From positions 620,001 to 684,000 of the forward strand of contig NZ_CP113920.1 in NCBI RefSeq assembly GCF_029395535.1: a stretch of 64,000 nucleotides of DNA, read 5' to 3'. The stretch comes from Bifidobacterium sp. ESL0732. Its GTDB lineage: Bacteria; Actinomycetota; Actinomycetes; Actinomycetales; Bifidobacteriaceae. A model generated the notes under the pieces. It worked only from the letters and a program-made list of their open reading frames with translations. It ran no database searches and was not told the origin of the DNA. This document shows positions 45,580-55,083 of this stretch, in pieces. The number at the start of each line of letters is the position of its first letter. Positions within the stretch are counted from its first letter, which is position 1. A program made the translations under genes and the position numbers.

Positions 45580-46062
45580 ATGGCAGGAACCAATCCACGG
45601 GCCGCGCGTATCGCGGCATTGATCCAGCGCGTCATCGCCTCGTCGATGGAACGCACTTTGCATGACAAGCGCCTCAACGGTGTCACCATCACCGACGTGC
45701 GCGTTACCGGCGATTTGCAGATCGCACGCGTCTACTGGACCCAGCTCGGCCAGGAGGGCAAGGCCGAAGGGGAGCGCAAGCGTGCCGAGCAGGCGCTAAA
45801 GCAGGCCACAGGAAGGCTCCGTTCGTTGGTCGGCGCCAAGTCCGGGCTGCGGCTGACCCCGCAGCTGCAATTCATCTACGACGAGGTGCCGAGCGAGGCG
45901 CACGAGATCGAGGACATTCTGGTCACCGCACGCAAGCGCGATGAGGAAATCGACAAGGCCCGCGAGACGGCAAAGTATGCCGGGGATGAAAATCCGTATG
46001 TCGAGCCGCGCAAGAAGAAGACCGCCGCCGATTTTGAGGATGATGGTGTCGAAGAAGAGTAA
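45580..46062 (+). CDS. rbfA: Ribosome-binding factor A
   Basis: RbfA is a KH-like factor that helps 16S 5'-end maturation and cold growth. The 160-residue protein has RAARIAALIQRVIASSMERT, ITDVRVTGDLQIARVYWTQL and LTPQLQFIYDE. An acidic/basic tail of about 30 residues is added. I chose ATG 45580 with CAAGGAAACG ahead. truB overlaps its 3' end. Confidence 0.94.
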   Translation: MAGTNPRAARIAALIQRVIASSMERTLHDKRLNGVTITDVRVTGDLQIARVYWTQLGQEGKAEGERKRAEQALKQATGRLRSLVGAKSGLRLTPQLQFIYDEVPSEAHEIEDILVTARKRDEEIDKARETAKYAGDENPYVEPRKKKTAADFEDDGVEEE

Positions 46063-47242
46063 ACAGCCAGAATTCTCCGGGTTGGTGGTCGTTGACAAGC
46101 CGCTCGGCGTGACCAGCCACGACGTGGTGGCGGCCGTGCGCGGGGCATTGCATATGCGTCGCGTCGGTCATGCGGGCACGCTCGATCCTCAGGCTTCGGG
46201 AGTCTTGGTCATCGGTTTCGGCCACGGCACACGCCTGCTCAACTACATCGTCGACCATACGAAGACCTACGAAGCCACGATCCGCCTCGGCCAGACGAGC
46301 ACCACCGACGATTTGGAAGGCGACATCACGACGGTTGCTTCGGTACGGCTGGCGGATGGCTCGTCCCAATATTTAGGCAGTGGTCAACATAGTGGTATGG
46401 GCAACGTGCGTGCGTTGACGCTCCGGCAGATTGAGCAAACCATCAAGGAACATCTGACCGGTGAAATCGAGCAGGTGCCGAGTTCCTATTCCGCAGTCCG
46501 TGTCAATGGCCGTCACGCCTACGAATTGGCTCGACAAGGCAAAGAAGTGGAACTTGACGCACGTCCAGTCACCATCAGTGAGTTTACTGTGTTGAGCGCT
46601 CACAATGTTGAGGCTGTGAATAACGAAAATGAGATGACAGCGTCAGTGGCTCCGATCGTTGACGTAGACGTACGCATCAGTTGTTCAACGGGCACGTATA
46701 TCCGTTCTCTTGGGCGCGATTTGGGCGAGCTTTTGGGCGTTGGTGGCTACTTGACGAGATTGCGCCGCACGCGGGTCGGCAAGTTTGATCTGACAGATCC
46801 ACAATTGGCAGACCGTGTGGTCACGGCACACCCCGAACCACACACGTTCACTAATCGTGAGGGCATAACGCTAACCCTGAACAGAGCCGTGCTGGACGTC
46901 GATGCCGACGAGCTGAAACGTCGCTCTCTGACGATGTTGGAGGCCGCGCAACGCACGATGCCGGTGCTTCCGATTACGCAACACGATGCCGCTGAGCTTC
47001 GTTACGGCCGTCGTCTGAAGATGAACTTGACTCAAGCTGTTGGTAAAGCTCCTGAAATCGTGGAAGCAAACGGTGATACAGCCAAAGTGTCCGGCGATGT
47101 AGTCACGTCCACTGCGAGGTCTGCATCGCCCATTCAGTTTGCAGCCGCTTACGTTCCCGAAATCGGCGATGTCGTGGCAATTCTGGAGACGGCCAACGCC
47201 CACGAGGTCAAGTCGGCATTGGTTTTTCCAGAGAGGCAGTAG
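46046..47242 (+). CDS. truB: tRNA pseudouridine(55) synthase (TruB)
   Basis: TruB makes pseudouridine 55 in the tRNA T-loop. It has GLVVVDKPLGVTSHDVVAAV, the catalytic aspartate in RRVGHAGTLDPQASGVLVIG, and CSTGTYIRSLGRDLGELLG. The C-terminal region extends the family core and includes a 15-residue loop (NVEAVNNENEMTASVAP). I favour GTG 46046, because GAGG lies 7-8 nt upstream; ATG 46040 and 46043 are also possible. It overlaps rbfA by 17 bp. In related genomes ribF usually follows directly, but here a surface-protein gene intervenes. Confidence 0.9.
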   Translation: MSKKSKQPEFSGLVVVDKPLGVTSHDVVAAVRGALHMRRVGHAGTLDPQASGVLVIGFGHGTRLLNYIVDHTKTYEATIRLGQTSTTDDLEGDITTVASVRLADGSSQYLGSGQHSGMGNVRALTLRQIEQTIKEHLTGEIEQVPSSYSAVRVNGRHAYELARQGKEVELDARPVTISEFTVLSAHNVEAVNNENEMTASVAPIVDVDVRISCSTGTYIRSLGRDLGELLGVGGYLTRLRRTRVGKFDLTDPQLADRVVTAHPEPHTFTNREGITLTLNRAVLDVDADELKRRSLTMLEAAQRTMPVLPITQHDAAELRYGRRLKMNLTQAVGKAPEIVEANGDTAKVSGDVVTSTARSASPIQFAAAYVPEIGDVVAILETANAHEVKSALVFPERQ

Positions 47243-47332
47243 TGACCGGTTTTGATATTGGTTTACTCTGCAGTGAACCTAATGCAGTCGAAAGTGTTAG
47301 GTGTTGCGATTGGCGATGTATCCGAGATACCG

Positions 47333-47390
47333 TATAATACAAAGCGTTGTCTGGTTTTAACGGTTTGAAATTATCGGTATAGGAGACATT
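47333..47390 (+). promoter_or_regulatory. Promoter of surface protein 2
   Basis: A consensus -10 TATAAT (47333-47338) is preceded at 16 bp by TGGCGA (47311-47316). ATAGGAGA is the ribosome site, 6 nt before the ATG. The gene thus has its own promoter and is independent of truB. Confidence 0.6.
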
Positions 47391-49607
47391 ATGCGGTTTG
47401 GCAGGGGGATGGTGCTCGCATGTGCGGTTATCGCGCTTTCTGTCCTGTGTCCCTCGACTGCTAATGCCTCACCTGTGACAGGCGAGATGTCAACTTCCGC
47501 TGTGAGAGATTCTCCTGTTGAGTCCAGTACATCGCCAATCAATCAAAGCGAAAATCTCGCCCCTCAGCCAGCGCTTCAGGGTTTAGAAGGTAATACACAA
47601 AGTGGGCGTAATGACACGTCAACTTCCGCTGGGGCGGGGGCTTCCGCAGTCTCTTCTGTGACAGTGGGAACTCCCTCGGGTGCACCTGCTGATTCCGAAA
47701 CCTCCCAAACCAGCGATAGCAATACTCCCTCCAACCAGCCGGAATCTGCCAATCAGCCGCATAACTCGTTTGATATCGAGCAGAATGGCTCCCAGACATC
47801 CGATGCTTCTATTAACAAGTCAGATACCGCGGGCAAGCAAGGGGACTCCGCTTCACAGGTTGATGAGGAGCCGTTAACACCCGCAGCGCAGAGCGGCAGC
47901 TGCACACCTAAAACCAATCAGTTGTGGAACGGCAACGGCAACAACACGATGAAATGGGACTTGACCGCCGACTGCCATTTCGTTGTGAAGTCTGCATATG
48001 TTGACGCAAACCAATCTTATGATACATTGCCGTGGCAGCCATACCGCCCACAGATCGTCCGTTTTACCATTGAGAGTTGGACGAACACGACAGGATTGAC
48101 AAACTTGTATGGCATGTTTGCCAATATGAATTCCATGGTCTCCATCAACGGTCTTGAGCATATAAATGTTAGCAACGTTAGTGGCATGTGGCGGATGATT
48201 TACTATAATTCGTTGACTTCTCTCGATTTGTCTAGTTGGGACTTCACCAGAATCCTTAATGTGGGGTGGTCTTCAGAAGGTAATGGTCATGGTTATTTTA
48301 TGAACAACTCTCTGGCGAATCTCATGCGATTGGGCGCAAATCAATGGATGCGAGGTTGTTATCCCACAGGGTCAGCGGGGCAGTTCTGGGGAGGTGACAC
48401 GCCCGTAAGGAGCAATTGGATTTCAGAAGATCGAACATGGAACGCATCGCAGCATACCTGTGGTAATAGATATGATTTAGGGCCAACACCTACCAAACAG
48501 TGGTATGGTGTCCCCGGAACTGTGGCAACTGTGCTTTACGACCTCAACGGCGGAAACGTAGCCGATGGAGCCACTGCGCCTGCCTCGGTTTCGGCGACGT
48601 TCCCGGATGGGTTCAAGTCGACCACCGTCACTATGCCTAAAGCCACCGGCTTCTCGCGTGAAGGATATCGTCTGCTCGGTTGGAATCGGAGCCCGACGGC
48701 GGCTGCGGCGCAATATACTCCGGGGCAACAGGTTCCGTTTGATGACTTGGTGGAAACGAAACTGTATGCGGTGTGGCAGAAGGCGCCTATCCCAACCCTC
48801 GATACCGTTACCTGGCCGCACACGCTGACTGGCGGCGGCACCAGCGTTCACGCTGTCGGTTCGATTGATACTGCCAATGGCGGGCCGCTTGCCACGGACG
48901 ATAAGTTCGTTGCGCACTGGACGTGGACGGGCACGGACGGAACGACGCATGAGGCCGACACCGACGCAATTCGTGACACATCCGGCAATGGTTGGTCGGC
49001 CAACTTCACCGACCTAGCGGCGATCGCAGATGCCGACGGCGTGGGCAAGGGGTTGCAAATCAGTGCCAAGGCGAAGGTCGTCGCTAGCTCGGGCGAGACC
49101 AGCGTTTGGTCGAATACAAAAGGCGCGAACGTGGACGTCGTGGCTCCGCATGTGGTCGATGGCGCGAAAGCGAGGGACGGCAACGTTGCTGGCGTGGTGA
49201 ACAGTTCCGATCAACCGGTCGGCGTCGTGGAGGACGGTGACACGGTGACCGTCGAATGGCTCGATTCAATGGGCGCGGTCATCACTTGGACCGAAAGTAG
49301 TGTACCCCATCAGTCTTCGACAGCATCCACGGCTGACGGCGGAAAGTTCTCCATCAACCAGCCGTCAGGTGTTACTGGGGCCCGCAAAGTTCGTATTACG
49401 GTTTCCGACAGCAGCGGGAATACGAGCGAACCTATCACGCTGTCGATGGAGGAGACATTGACCTCCCTGCCGATGACGGGCAGCAGCAAGAGTCCGTGGT
49501 CGTACCTGCGGCTGGCGCTGGCGTGTGCCGCGGTTCTGGCCATTACGCAATATGTAAGGCGCAAAGTGGCATATCGCCGAGACGACGATTCTCTTATTTC
49601 GTGCTGA
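47391..49607 (+). CDS. Sortase-anchored surface protein 2 (BspA/DUF285 and InlB-B repeats, LPMTG)
   Basis: This 738-residue wall protein has a signal peptide (MVLACAVIALSVLCPSTANA-SP). A Ser/Gln/Asn-rich region follows to about residue 160, then a domain with a cysteine pair (CTPKTNQLWNGNGN to LTADCHF) and DUF285-type segments (LTNLYGMFANMNSMVSINGL; LTSLDLSSWDF). An InlB B-repeat (LYDLNGGNVADGATAP to LYAVWQK) precedes two Ig-like domains. It ends with the sorting signal LPMTG, a hydrophobic helix and a short tail. The same order of domains is seen in proteins at 14203 and 54706. It probably binds host or matrix ligands; the ligand is unknown. Confidence 0.85.
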   Translation: MRFGRGMVLACAVIALSVLCPSTANASPVTGEMSTSAVRDSPVESSTSPINQSENLAPQPALQGLEGNTQSGRNDTSTSAGAGASAVSSVTVGTPSGAPADSETSQTSDSNTPSNQPESANQPHNSFDIEQNGSQTSDASINKSDTAGKQGDSASQVDEEPLTPAAQSGSCTPKTNQLWNGNGNNTMKWDLTADCHFVVKSAYVDANQSYDTLPWQPYRPQIVRFTIESWTNTTGLTNLYGMFANMNSMVSINGLEHINVSNVSGMWRMIYYNSLTSLDLSSWDFTRILNVGWSSEGNGHGYFMNNSLANLMRLGANQWMRGCYPTGSAGQFWGGDTPVRSNWISEDRTWNASQHTCGNRYDLGPTPTKQWYGVPGTVATVLYDLNGGNVADGATAPASVSATFPDGFKSTTVTMPKATGFSREGYRLLGWNRSPTAAAAQYTPGQQVPFDDLVETKLYAVWQKAPIPTLDTVTWPHTLTGGGTSVHAVGSIDTANGGPLATDDKFVAHWTWTGTDGTTHEADTDAIRDTSGNGWSANFTDLAAIADADGVGKGLQISAKAKVVASSGETSVWSNTKGANVDVVAPHVVDGAKARDGNVAGVVNSSDQPVGVVEDGDTVTVEWLDSMGAVITWTESSVPHQSSTASTADGGKFSINQPSGVTGARKVRITVSDSSGNTSEPITLSMEETLTSLPMTGSSKSPWSYLRLALACAAVLAITQYVRRKVAYRRDDDSLISC

Positions 49608-49822
49608 TTGGTATAAATTTATTCCTCTTCTCCTGACTATCATGCTTAAAAGCTACTCTCGATGAATGAAACGTTTGATATAACGTTGCTAGAAAACATA
49701 CGTTTGGCGGAACGTGATACAAGGTACGTTACTGCCTCTCATAAAGCCTCAAGAATAGGGGGCTTTCGCGCGGGCGGCTTGGCTGATAAAATGGCTAGCG
49801 GCAAACGAGACAAAGGATTTTG
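49608..49822 (+). promoter_or_regulatory. Upstream region of ribF
   Basis: AAAGCC/GGCTTT (around 49744-49767) forms a hairpin that may end the surface-protein transcript. TGATAAAAT (49782-49790) is a likely -10 for ribF. No FMN riboswitch is recognisable. Confidence 0.4.
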
Positions 49823-51109
49823 ATGAAGATTACCAGGTTGACACCCGACGCTAACGGATTGGTGGATTGGCCTATCCTCAACTCACGCAAGCGCGCGGTG
49901 ATGACCATCGGCGTGTTCGACGGCATGCACAAGGGGCATCAGGCCGTGGTTCGTCGCGTCGTGGAGCTGGCGAAGCAGAGCGATTCGCTGGCTGTCGTGA
50001 TGATTCTCGACCCGCGGCCGGCGCTCGCGCACACTTATGCCGACGAGCACGACGGCATGGACCTCCCGAATGATTTCGTGGACACACAAGCACTGAGTTC
50101 CGTCGAACAGCGCGCACGGATTATGGAAAAGCTCGGCGTCGACCGTGTGCTGGTGCTGCACTATACGATGGCGTTCGCGGCCAAATCGTTTCGTTTCTTC
50201 CTGGGCCAGATGGTCGGTAAGCTGGGCATGCGTACGCTCGTTCTCGGCCAGGATGCGGCTTTGGGTGCGGGGCGCAAGGGCGATATCAAGGCCATCCAGG
50301 AGCTTTGCGAGGCCACGCGAGTCTTCGAGCTCGACGTTGTCGACGATCTGGGGCCCGGCTACACGTGGGTTCCCTCGCATTTCGAGCCGAGGATGCCGGA
50401 AGGCATCGGTGAGCCGCAGGACCCGCGGGAAGTCATGAATAAAACAGAACTGCGCGCATGGAGCAAGCAGAACAACTGCCGCAAGGTACGGGTCTGGAGC
50501 TCGACCAACGTGCGCTACCTGCTTTCGCAGGGTTGTGTGAAGGCCGCCGCCGAGATTTTGGGACATGATCAGGCCGTCGAAGGCGCGGTGGTGCACGGCG
50601 AGCAGCGTGGTCGCGAGATTGGCTTCCCGACCGCGAACCTGGCGCAGGTGGTCGAAGGCTATGTGCCGGTCGACGGTGTGTACGCCGGTTGGCTGGTTGA
50701 CTTGGGACCGATTGATGACGGCGGAAATGGTGCCAACGGTGCGAACAACGCCGATGCCGGAAACAGAGCGAAAAATACCGAGAAAAGTAATGTGTCAAAT
50801 AGTGTCGATGTAGCTAATCTCGCATCTCCCTCGGATGAGATGCGCATGGCTCCGGGATCTCCATGGCGCTGGCCTGCCGCGATTTCCATTGGCACCAAGC
50901 CGACGTATAGCGACGAGACCGGCATCAACGAGCGCGTCATCGAGCCCTACTGCGTCACCGACGATTGGCTGGAACTTTATGACCACGAGGTACGCGTGGA
51001 ATTCACACAGTTCCTGCGCGGCCAGGTCAAGTTCGACAGCACCGCCGAGCTCAAGGCCGCTTTGAAGGACTACGCCGACCAGACGTTGGCGATCACGGGA
51101 GCGAAGTGA
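49823..51109 (+). CDS. ribF: Bifunctional riboflavin kinase/FMN adenylyltransferase (RibF)
   Basis: RibF phosphorylates riboflavin to FMN and adenylates it to FAD. The N-terminal nucleotidyltransferase has TIGVFDGMHKGHQAVVRRVV; the C-terminal flavokinase has REIGFPTANLA and AAISIGTKPTY. The ATG at 49823 has AAAGGA upstream; a TTG directly before is not needed. An Asn/Ala/Ser-rich insertion of about 50 residues (GNGANGANNADAGNRAKNTE and on) sits inside the flavokinase domain, between GWLVDLG and PWRWPAA. The protein has 428 residues against roughly 310-330 typical. Confidence 0.93.
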   Translation: MKITRLTPDANGLVDWPILNSRKRAVMTIGVFDGMHKGHQAVVRRVVELAKQSDSLAVVMILDPRPALAHTYADEHDGMDLPNDFVDTQALSSVEQRARIMEKLGVDRVLVLHYTMAFAAKSFRFFLGQMVGKLGMRTLVLGQDAALGAGRKGDIKAIQELCEATRVFELDVVDDLGPGYTWVPSHFEPRMPEGIGEPQDPREVMNKTELRAWSKQNNCRKVRVWSSTNVRYLLSQGCVKAAAEILGHDQAVEGAVVHGEQRGREIGFPTANLAQVVEGYVPVDGVYAGWLVDLGPIDDGGNGANGANNADAGNRAKNTEKSNVSNSVDVANLASPSDEMRMAPGSPWRWPAAISIGTKPTYSDETGINERVIEPYCVTDDWLELYDHEVRVEFTQFLRGQVKFDSTAELKAALKDYADQTLAITGAK

Positions 51110-51333
51110 TACCAGAATTGGTTGTATTGTCTTGATTCGTTGAACAGCATGTTGGGCGTGTTCCGAAAATATTCATATCTAAGTTCATCAGGTTGAATAA
51201 TCGGGCATGGCTGTTCCTTGTGAACGATGCGTCAGGTAGTCGCCGCGACGGGGTCGTTTGGTTCTGCATTTTATATGACGTTTGATTGGATATGGCTGCA
51301 GGATATTGAATTTGTGAAATAGGAAATATGCAA
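51110..51333. other. Intergenic region between ribF and surface protein 3
   Basis: No gene or repeat of note is seen. It separates convergent genes together with the hairpin that follows. Confidence 0.5.
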
Positions 51334-51373
51334 AAGGGGAGGTTTCCGCAGATTAAAGCGGGAACCTCCCCTT
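51334..51373. terminator. Bidirectional terminator between ribF and surface protein 3
   Basis: AAGGGGAGGTTTCCGC (51334-51349) pairs with GCGGGAACCTCCCCTT (51358-51373) with one imperfect pair. Its place between convergent genes suits use from both sides. Confidence 0.8.
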
Positions 51374-51436
51374 GATGTAAAACGTAATGGCAGGCCCTAT
51401 TCCGGTTTTATCGAAGTTCGGCCATTACGCGTTCAT

Positions 51437-54400
51437 TTATTGCTTGGCATGCTGTGCTCGGTGTTCGGCTTTGCGGGCGATGTCGAGTGCAACGCCGAAC
51501 AAGACGGTCACTATGGCGGCGAGCAGTACGGTGCCAGTGGCGGCGCCGGTAGCAGAGAGCTTGCGGTTAGTCTTGTCCGAGGCAGCGTTCTGAGTGTCCT
51601 TGGCATCGGGTTTGCCGGAATTCGAATCCTTCTTGGAGTCATTGCCGGGTAGATTGTCGTTGTCGTCGTGATGATCAGTGTTACCGCCGCTTGTGTCGCC
51701 GTTGTTGTCGTTACCGGGCGTATCGGCTTGGCCGAGGGTCAGGGGTAACGGAGCGCTGGTATTGCCGACGGTATCGGCCGCAGTGACGGTGACCTGATCG
51801 CCTTTCGTGACGCCTTGCGGCCATTGAACGCTGAATGTGCCGTCAGCCTCGCTGGTGGCAGTCGTGGTTAGCGGCGCACCGCTGCGAGTCTCGGTGTCTT
51901 TAGCGCTGAACGGTTGCCCCTTGGCATCGAGCCAAGTGAACGTCAGTGTCACTCCGGTTTCGACTGTACGGTTTTGTTGTGCCGATTGGTCAGCAGAGGA
52001 AAGTACCTTTCCGCTCACCGTGCCCTTCGTGCTGCCAGAAGGTGCTGTGAAAGCGAGTTCCGTCGCAACAGGAGCGGTGATGTCGACAGGATACTGGGCA
52101 CAAGTATAGGCCGAGTTTCCGTTGAGTGAGGTGTGCAGCCGCGCACAGAACGTGTATTTCGCACCGGTGCCGGTCTTGTCGTCGCCGAACGCGGAAACCG
52201 GGAACTTGGCCGTCCACTTGTTGGCGGAAGCGTCAAGCTTGCTTGCGTCACTTGTCGCGGCGGTTCCCTGACCGGCTTCGGCGTCGTCGGCATTCTTTCC
52301 TTCGGGGAGGAGACGTACATCTACGCTGTCACCTGATGTTGCACCAGAGGTATCGCCACTGATGGTCACCGGGTCGGTGGGTGTCTTCCCGCCAACCATC
52401 TTCGGTGCATGAGGTGCGTCAATCGTCGGTGTGACTGGCCGGTTGAGATTGACAGTGCTGACAGCGCTGGTGTTGCCGGTTGCATCCTTGGCCTGCACGC
52501 TGGCTTTGACGGCGTTGCGGTCACTTGGCCAGTCGAAGGTAAAGGTCCCGTCCGAACCGCTGGTGGCGGTGTCCGCAGGGACGGCGGCAATCGCTGCATC
52601 GTCCTTATCGAGCCAAGTGACGGTCACTGTATCGCCGCTCTCGGCTGTAGGGGTGATACCGCTAAGTCCGCTCTCTGCCGTCATCATCTTGCCGGTCACC
52701 TTCTTTGATTCGGAAGTTAGGCCGGTTGCCGCTGGAGCGATCATATCGATGTCTTGGGTCTTGGTGACGGTGCTGGAAGGTCCTTCAGCGGTATTCAGTA
52801 CAGCGCTGAACGAGTAGTTTGCGCCGGAACCTGAAGTATCCAGCGAGAAGTATGAGACCGGTAGTTCAGCAGTCCACGAGTGCTGGGCGTCGGTGCCGAC
52901 CGCAACCGTCTTGGAGTCGGATGAACCGGTTACGGACACCGTTACGGTGTCGCCTGCTACGGCTTCCGGCGTGGTACCTGTCACTGTCACATTGCCGGTA
53001 GCTGGTTCACCATTTTCCGATTTTGGTGCAGTGATGGTATCGATGGTCGGAACGGCGATTTTCCTCCATGAAGCGTATAACGTGACGGTGTCGCCTTCCA
53101 TCGGGGTGGTAAACGAACTACCTAATGGATATTTGGCTTCGCCGTTATTTCCTTTTTCTGCCGTTTCCGCCCATCCGTTGAAGACATACCCTGTTTTCTT
53201 CAGATCGCTTGTTGTGGGAACTTCGAACGATTCGCCCGACAGCATCGACTCGGGTACATCGCCTGATGTGGCTCCGTTGCCATCGAATTGGGTGGCTACT
53301 AACCCGTACCACATCGGTGTTGTGGGCGGACCCATGGTTATGGCTTGTGTTCCCTCGTCATAAGGGGTTACAAACGTGGCATGCCATGAATGGTCCTCGC
53401 TCATCCATGCTTTGCTCCCGCTTTCTACATCATAATCAAAAAGCCGTGAGGAACTGAAATCCAATTTGGTCTTGGTCCCCAAATAAATCTTGCGTAATGC
53501 CGTATCTCCACCAAATATGTAGTATTGATCGTACTGAGGGAAAAGGATACCACCGGTGTCGAATTTGTCATGGAGGTTCAGAGTGACAAGATTCGGGTTG
53601 TAAGAAAACATGCCGGACATGTGCTCGACTTTGCTGGTGTCGAACTTGCTGCCCAGGTCAAGGCTGGAAGCATTTGTTATGTTGCAGAACATGTACTCCA
53701 TATTGGTGACCTTGCTGGTGTCGAATTTGTCGCCCAGGTCAAGGTTTGTCTCTACGCCGTCTTCGCGCCATCCTCCCAAGTCGTTGAACATGTGGGCCAT
53801 GTTGGTGACGTTGCTGGTGTCGAATTTGTTGCCCAGATCTATGTTTGCAACGTTGAAAAGAACGAACATGTACGCCATGTTGGTGACGTTGCTGGTGTCG
53901 AAGTCGTTGCCGAGGTTGAGACTGGTTAATTCATTATCGCCGGATGAGTTATCGTTATTATGTTCATAGTAAAATAAATGACTCATATTGGTGACACCGC
54001 TGGTGTCAAGATTGGTCAGATCGATGGAAGTCACTGCAGTATAGTAGGCGAACAAGTACGATGAATCCACTGGAGCCTTTACCGGAGAGTCTATTAGGAT
54101 CTTGATGACCTTGCTTCGATCCCATGTATTGGTGCCGAAGCCGTTTTCGATTGTCCCCTTGCCTTGGCCGGGATTCTTCGTGCCGAAATGGAGGGTGCAG
54201 GAGGAGTCGATCTGCCAATAGGCGTTGTCGCCCCAGTCGTGCTGCGAGTTGTCGGTGCAATCGCTTTGGGGGCCGATGGATGAGCGAGCACCCTGCGTCG
54301 GCGCAGGCTTGGGCGAATTGAGCGTTGCGGTTTTCGGCGTTATCCCCGTGTTGGGCGTAGAGAGCTTTGGCGCGGACTGCGAAGGTACAGAAGGTTTGGT

Positions 54401-54706
54401 TGAAGATGTGCTTTTCTGTGAGGGGTTCCTGTCAGAGGAGGCGATGTTTCCGTCATTGGCCGTCTGGGCGGCTGTGTTATCGGAGTTGGCTGCGCCTTTG
54501 GTGCCGGTTGTTGCTGTATTGCTGTCGTTGGTGGCCTTGTTGCCGTCTTCATGCTGCCTATCCGTCGCTTTCACCACGGCCGATGGAGGCACATCTCCCT
54601 CGATTGGTGCTGCGGCGCTTGCCAGCTGCGGGGCCATGATAGTAGCTGCAGCAGCGAACAGCGCAACTGAAATACGTACGATAGTGTGGGCTTGTCGCTT
54701 CCCCAT
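51437..54706 (-). CDS. Sortase-anchored surface protein 3 (DUF285 repeats, InlB-B, Ig-like; LSATG signal)
   Basis: This 1089-residue wall protein has a signal peptide (ISVALFAAAATIMAPQLASA) and a Thr/Ser/Asn-rich spacer. A domain with a cysteine pair (CTDNSQHDWG to DSSCTLHFG) precedes at least five DUF285-type repeats, each built on DTSxVTNMxxMF. An InlB B-repeat (FDGNGATSGDVPES to LYASWRK) and four or five Ig-like domains with 'DIMAPVA'-type joints (DMIAPAATGL, DITAPVATEL) follow. The end is KLSATG, a hydrophobic helix and a basic tail, so the sorting motif is LSATG rather than LPxTG. GGGACGG precedes ATG 54706; upstream codons to 54790 are not needed. Confidence 0.85.
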   Translation of the reverse strand: MGKRQAHTIVRISVALFAAAATIMAPQLASAAAPIEGDVPPSAVVKATDRQHEDGNKATNDSNTATTGTKGAANSDNTAAQTANDGNIASSDRNPSQKSTSSTKPSVPSQSAPKLSTPNTGITPKTATLNSPKPAPTQGARSSIGPQSDCTDNSQHDWGDNAYWQIDSSCTLHFGTKNPGQGKGTIENGFGTNTWDRSKVIKILIDSPVKAPVDSSYLFAYYTAVTSIDLTNLDTSGVTNMSHLFYYEHNNDNSSGDNELTSLNLGNDFDTSNVTNMAYMFVLFNVANIDLGNKFDTSNVTNMAHMFNDLGGWREDGVETNLDLGDKFDTSKVTNMEYMFCNITNASSLDLGSKFDTSKVEHMSGMFSYNPNLVTLNLHDKFDTGGILFPQYDQYYIFGGDTALRKIYLGTKTKLDFSSSRLFDYDVESGSKAWMSEDHSWHATFVTPYDEGTQAITMGPPTTPMWYGLVATQFDGNGATSGDVPESMLSGESFEVPTTSDLKKTGYVFNGWAETAEKGNNGEAKYPLGSSFTTPMEGDTVTLYASWRKIAVPTIDTITAPKSENGEPATGNVTVTGTTPEAVAGDTVTVSVTGSSDSKTVAVGTDAQHSWTAELPVSYFSLDTSGSGANYSFSAVLNTAEGPSSTVTKTQDIDMIAPAATGLTSESKKVTGKMMTAESGLSGITPTAESGDTVTVTWLDKDDAAIAAVPADTATSGSDGTFTFDWPSDRNAVKASVQAKDATGNTSAVSTVNLNRPVTPTIDAPHAPKMVGGKTPTDPVTISGDTSGATSGDSVDVRLLPEGKNADDAEAGQGTAATSDASKLDASANKWTAKFPVSAFGDDKTGTGAKYTFCARLHTSLNGNSAYTCAQYPVDITAPVATELAFTAPSGSTKGTVSGKVLSSADQSAQQNRTVETGVTLTFTWLDAKGQPFSAKDTETRSGAPLTTTATSEADGTFSVQWPQGVTKGDQVTVTAADTVGNTSAPLPLTLGQADTPGNDNNGDTSGGNTDHHDDNDNLPGNDSKKDSNSGKPDAKDTQNAASDKTNRKLSATGAATGTVLLAAIVTVLFGVALDIARKAEHRAQHAKQ

Positions 54707-55083
54707 TGTTCCGTCCCTTTTCCTTTCCTTCGAAGTGCGTATGTGAATGTAAGAACACGGCATTGTCAATGTGATAAAATTCACACGCAATACAACTGTA
54801 TCATAATCGATAATTAAAATCGCAGAAGGATAAATTAGAAGAAAAAGAGTTTTCGTATTTTTTATTATTGGTTTATTGTATTATTGTCGTATTTTATCGA
54901 GAGTCTTTTCGTGAAGTGCTGATGGTTGGTATCCGTTGAGAGGGTCGCGGCACGACTGGCGTTGAAGAATTGATCAATCTTGCCGCGATTGATTATTCGT
55001 GACTTGCTATCAGCATGATGGTGTTTCAAGTGCCTGTTGATGTTGTTTAAAAACCGATTATTTTGTATGTCTTCTTCTGCCGG
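54707..55083. promoter_or_regulatory. AT-rich upstream region of surface protein 3
   Basis: No gene is seen. On the minus strand TTGACA (54769-54764) lies 17 bp before the weak -10 TCACAT (54746-54741). TCGTATTTT occurs twice near 54853-54895. The cupin gene ends at the far side. Confidence 0.4.
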
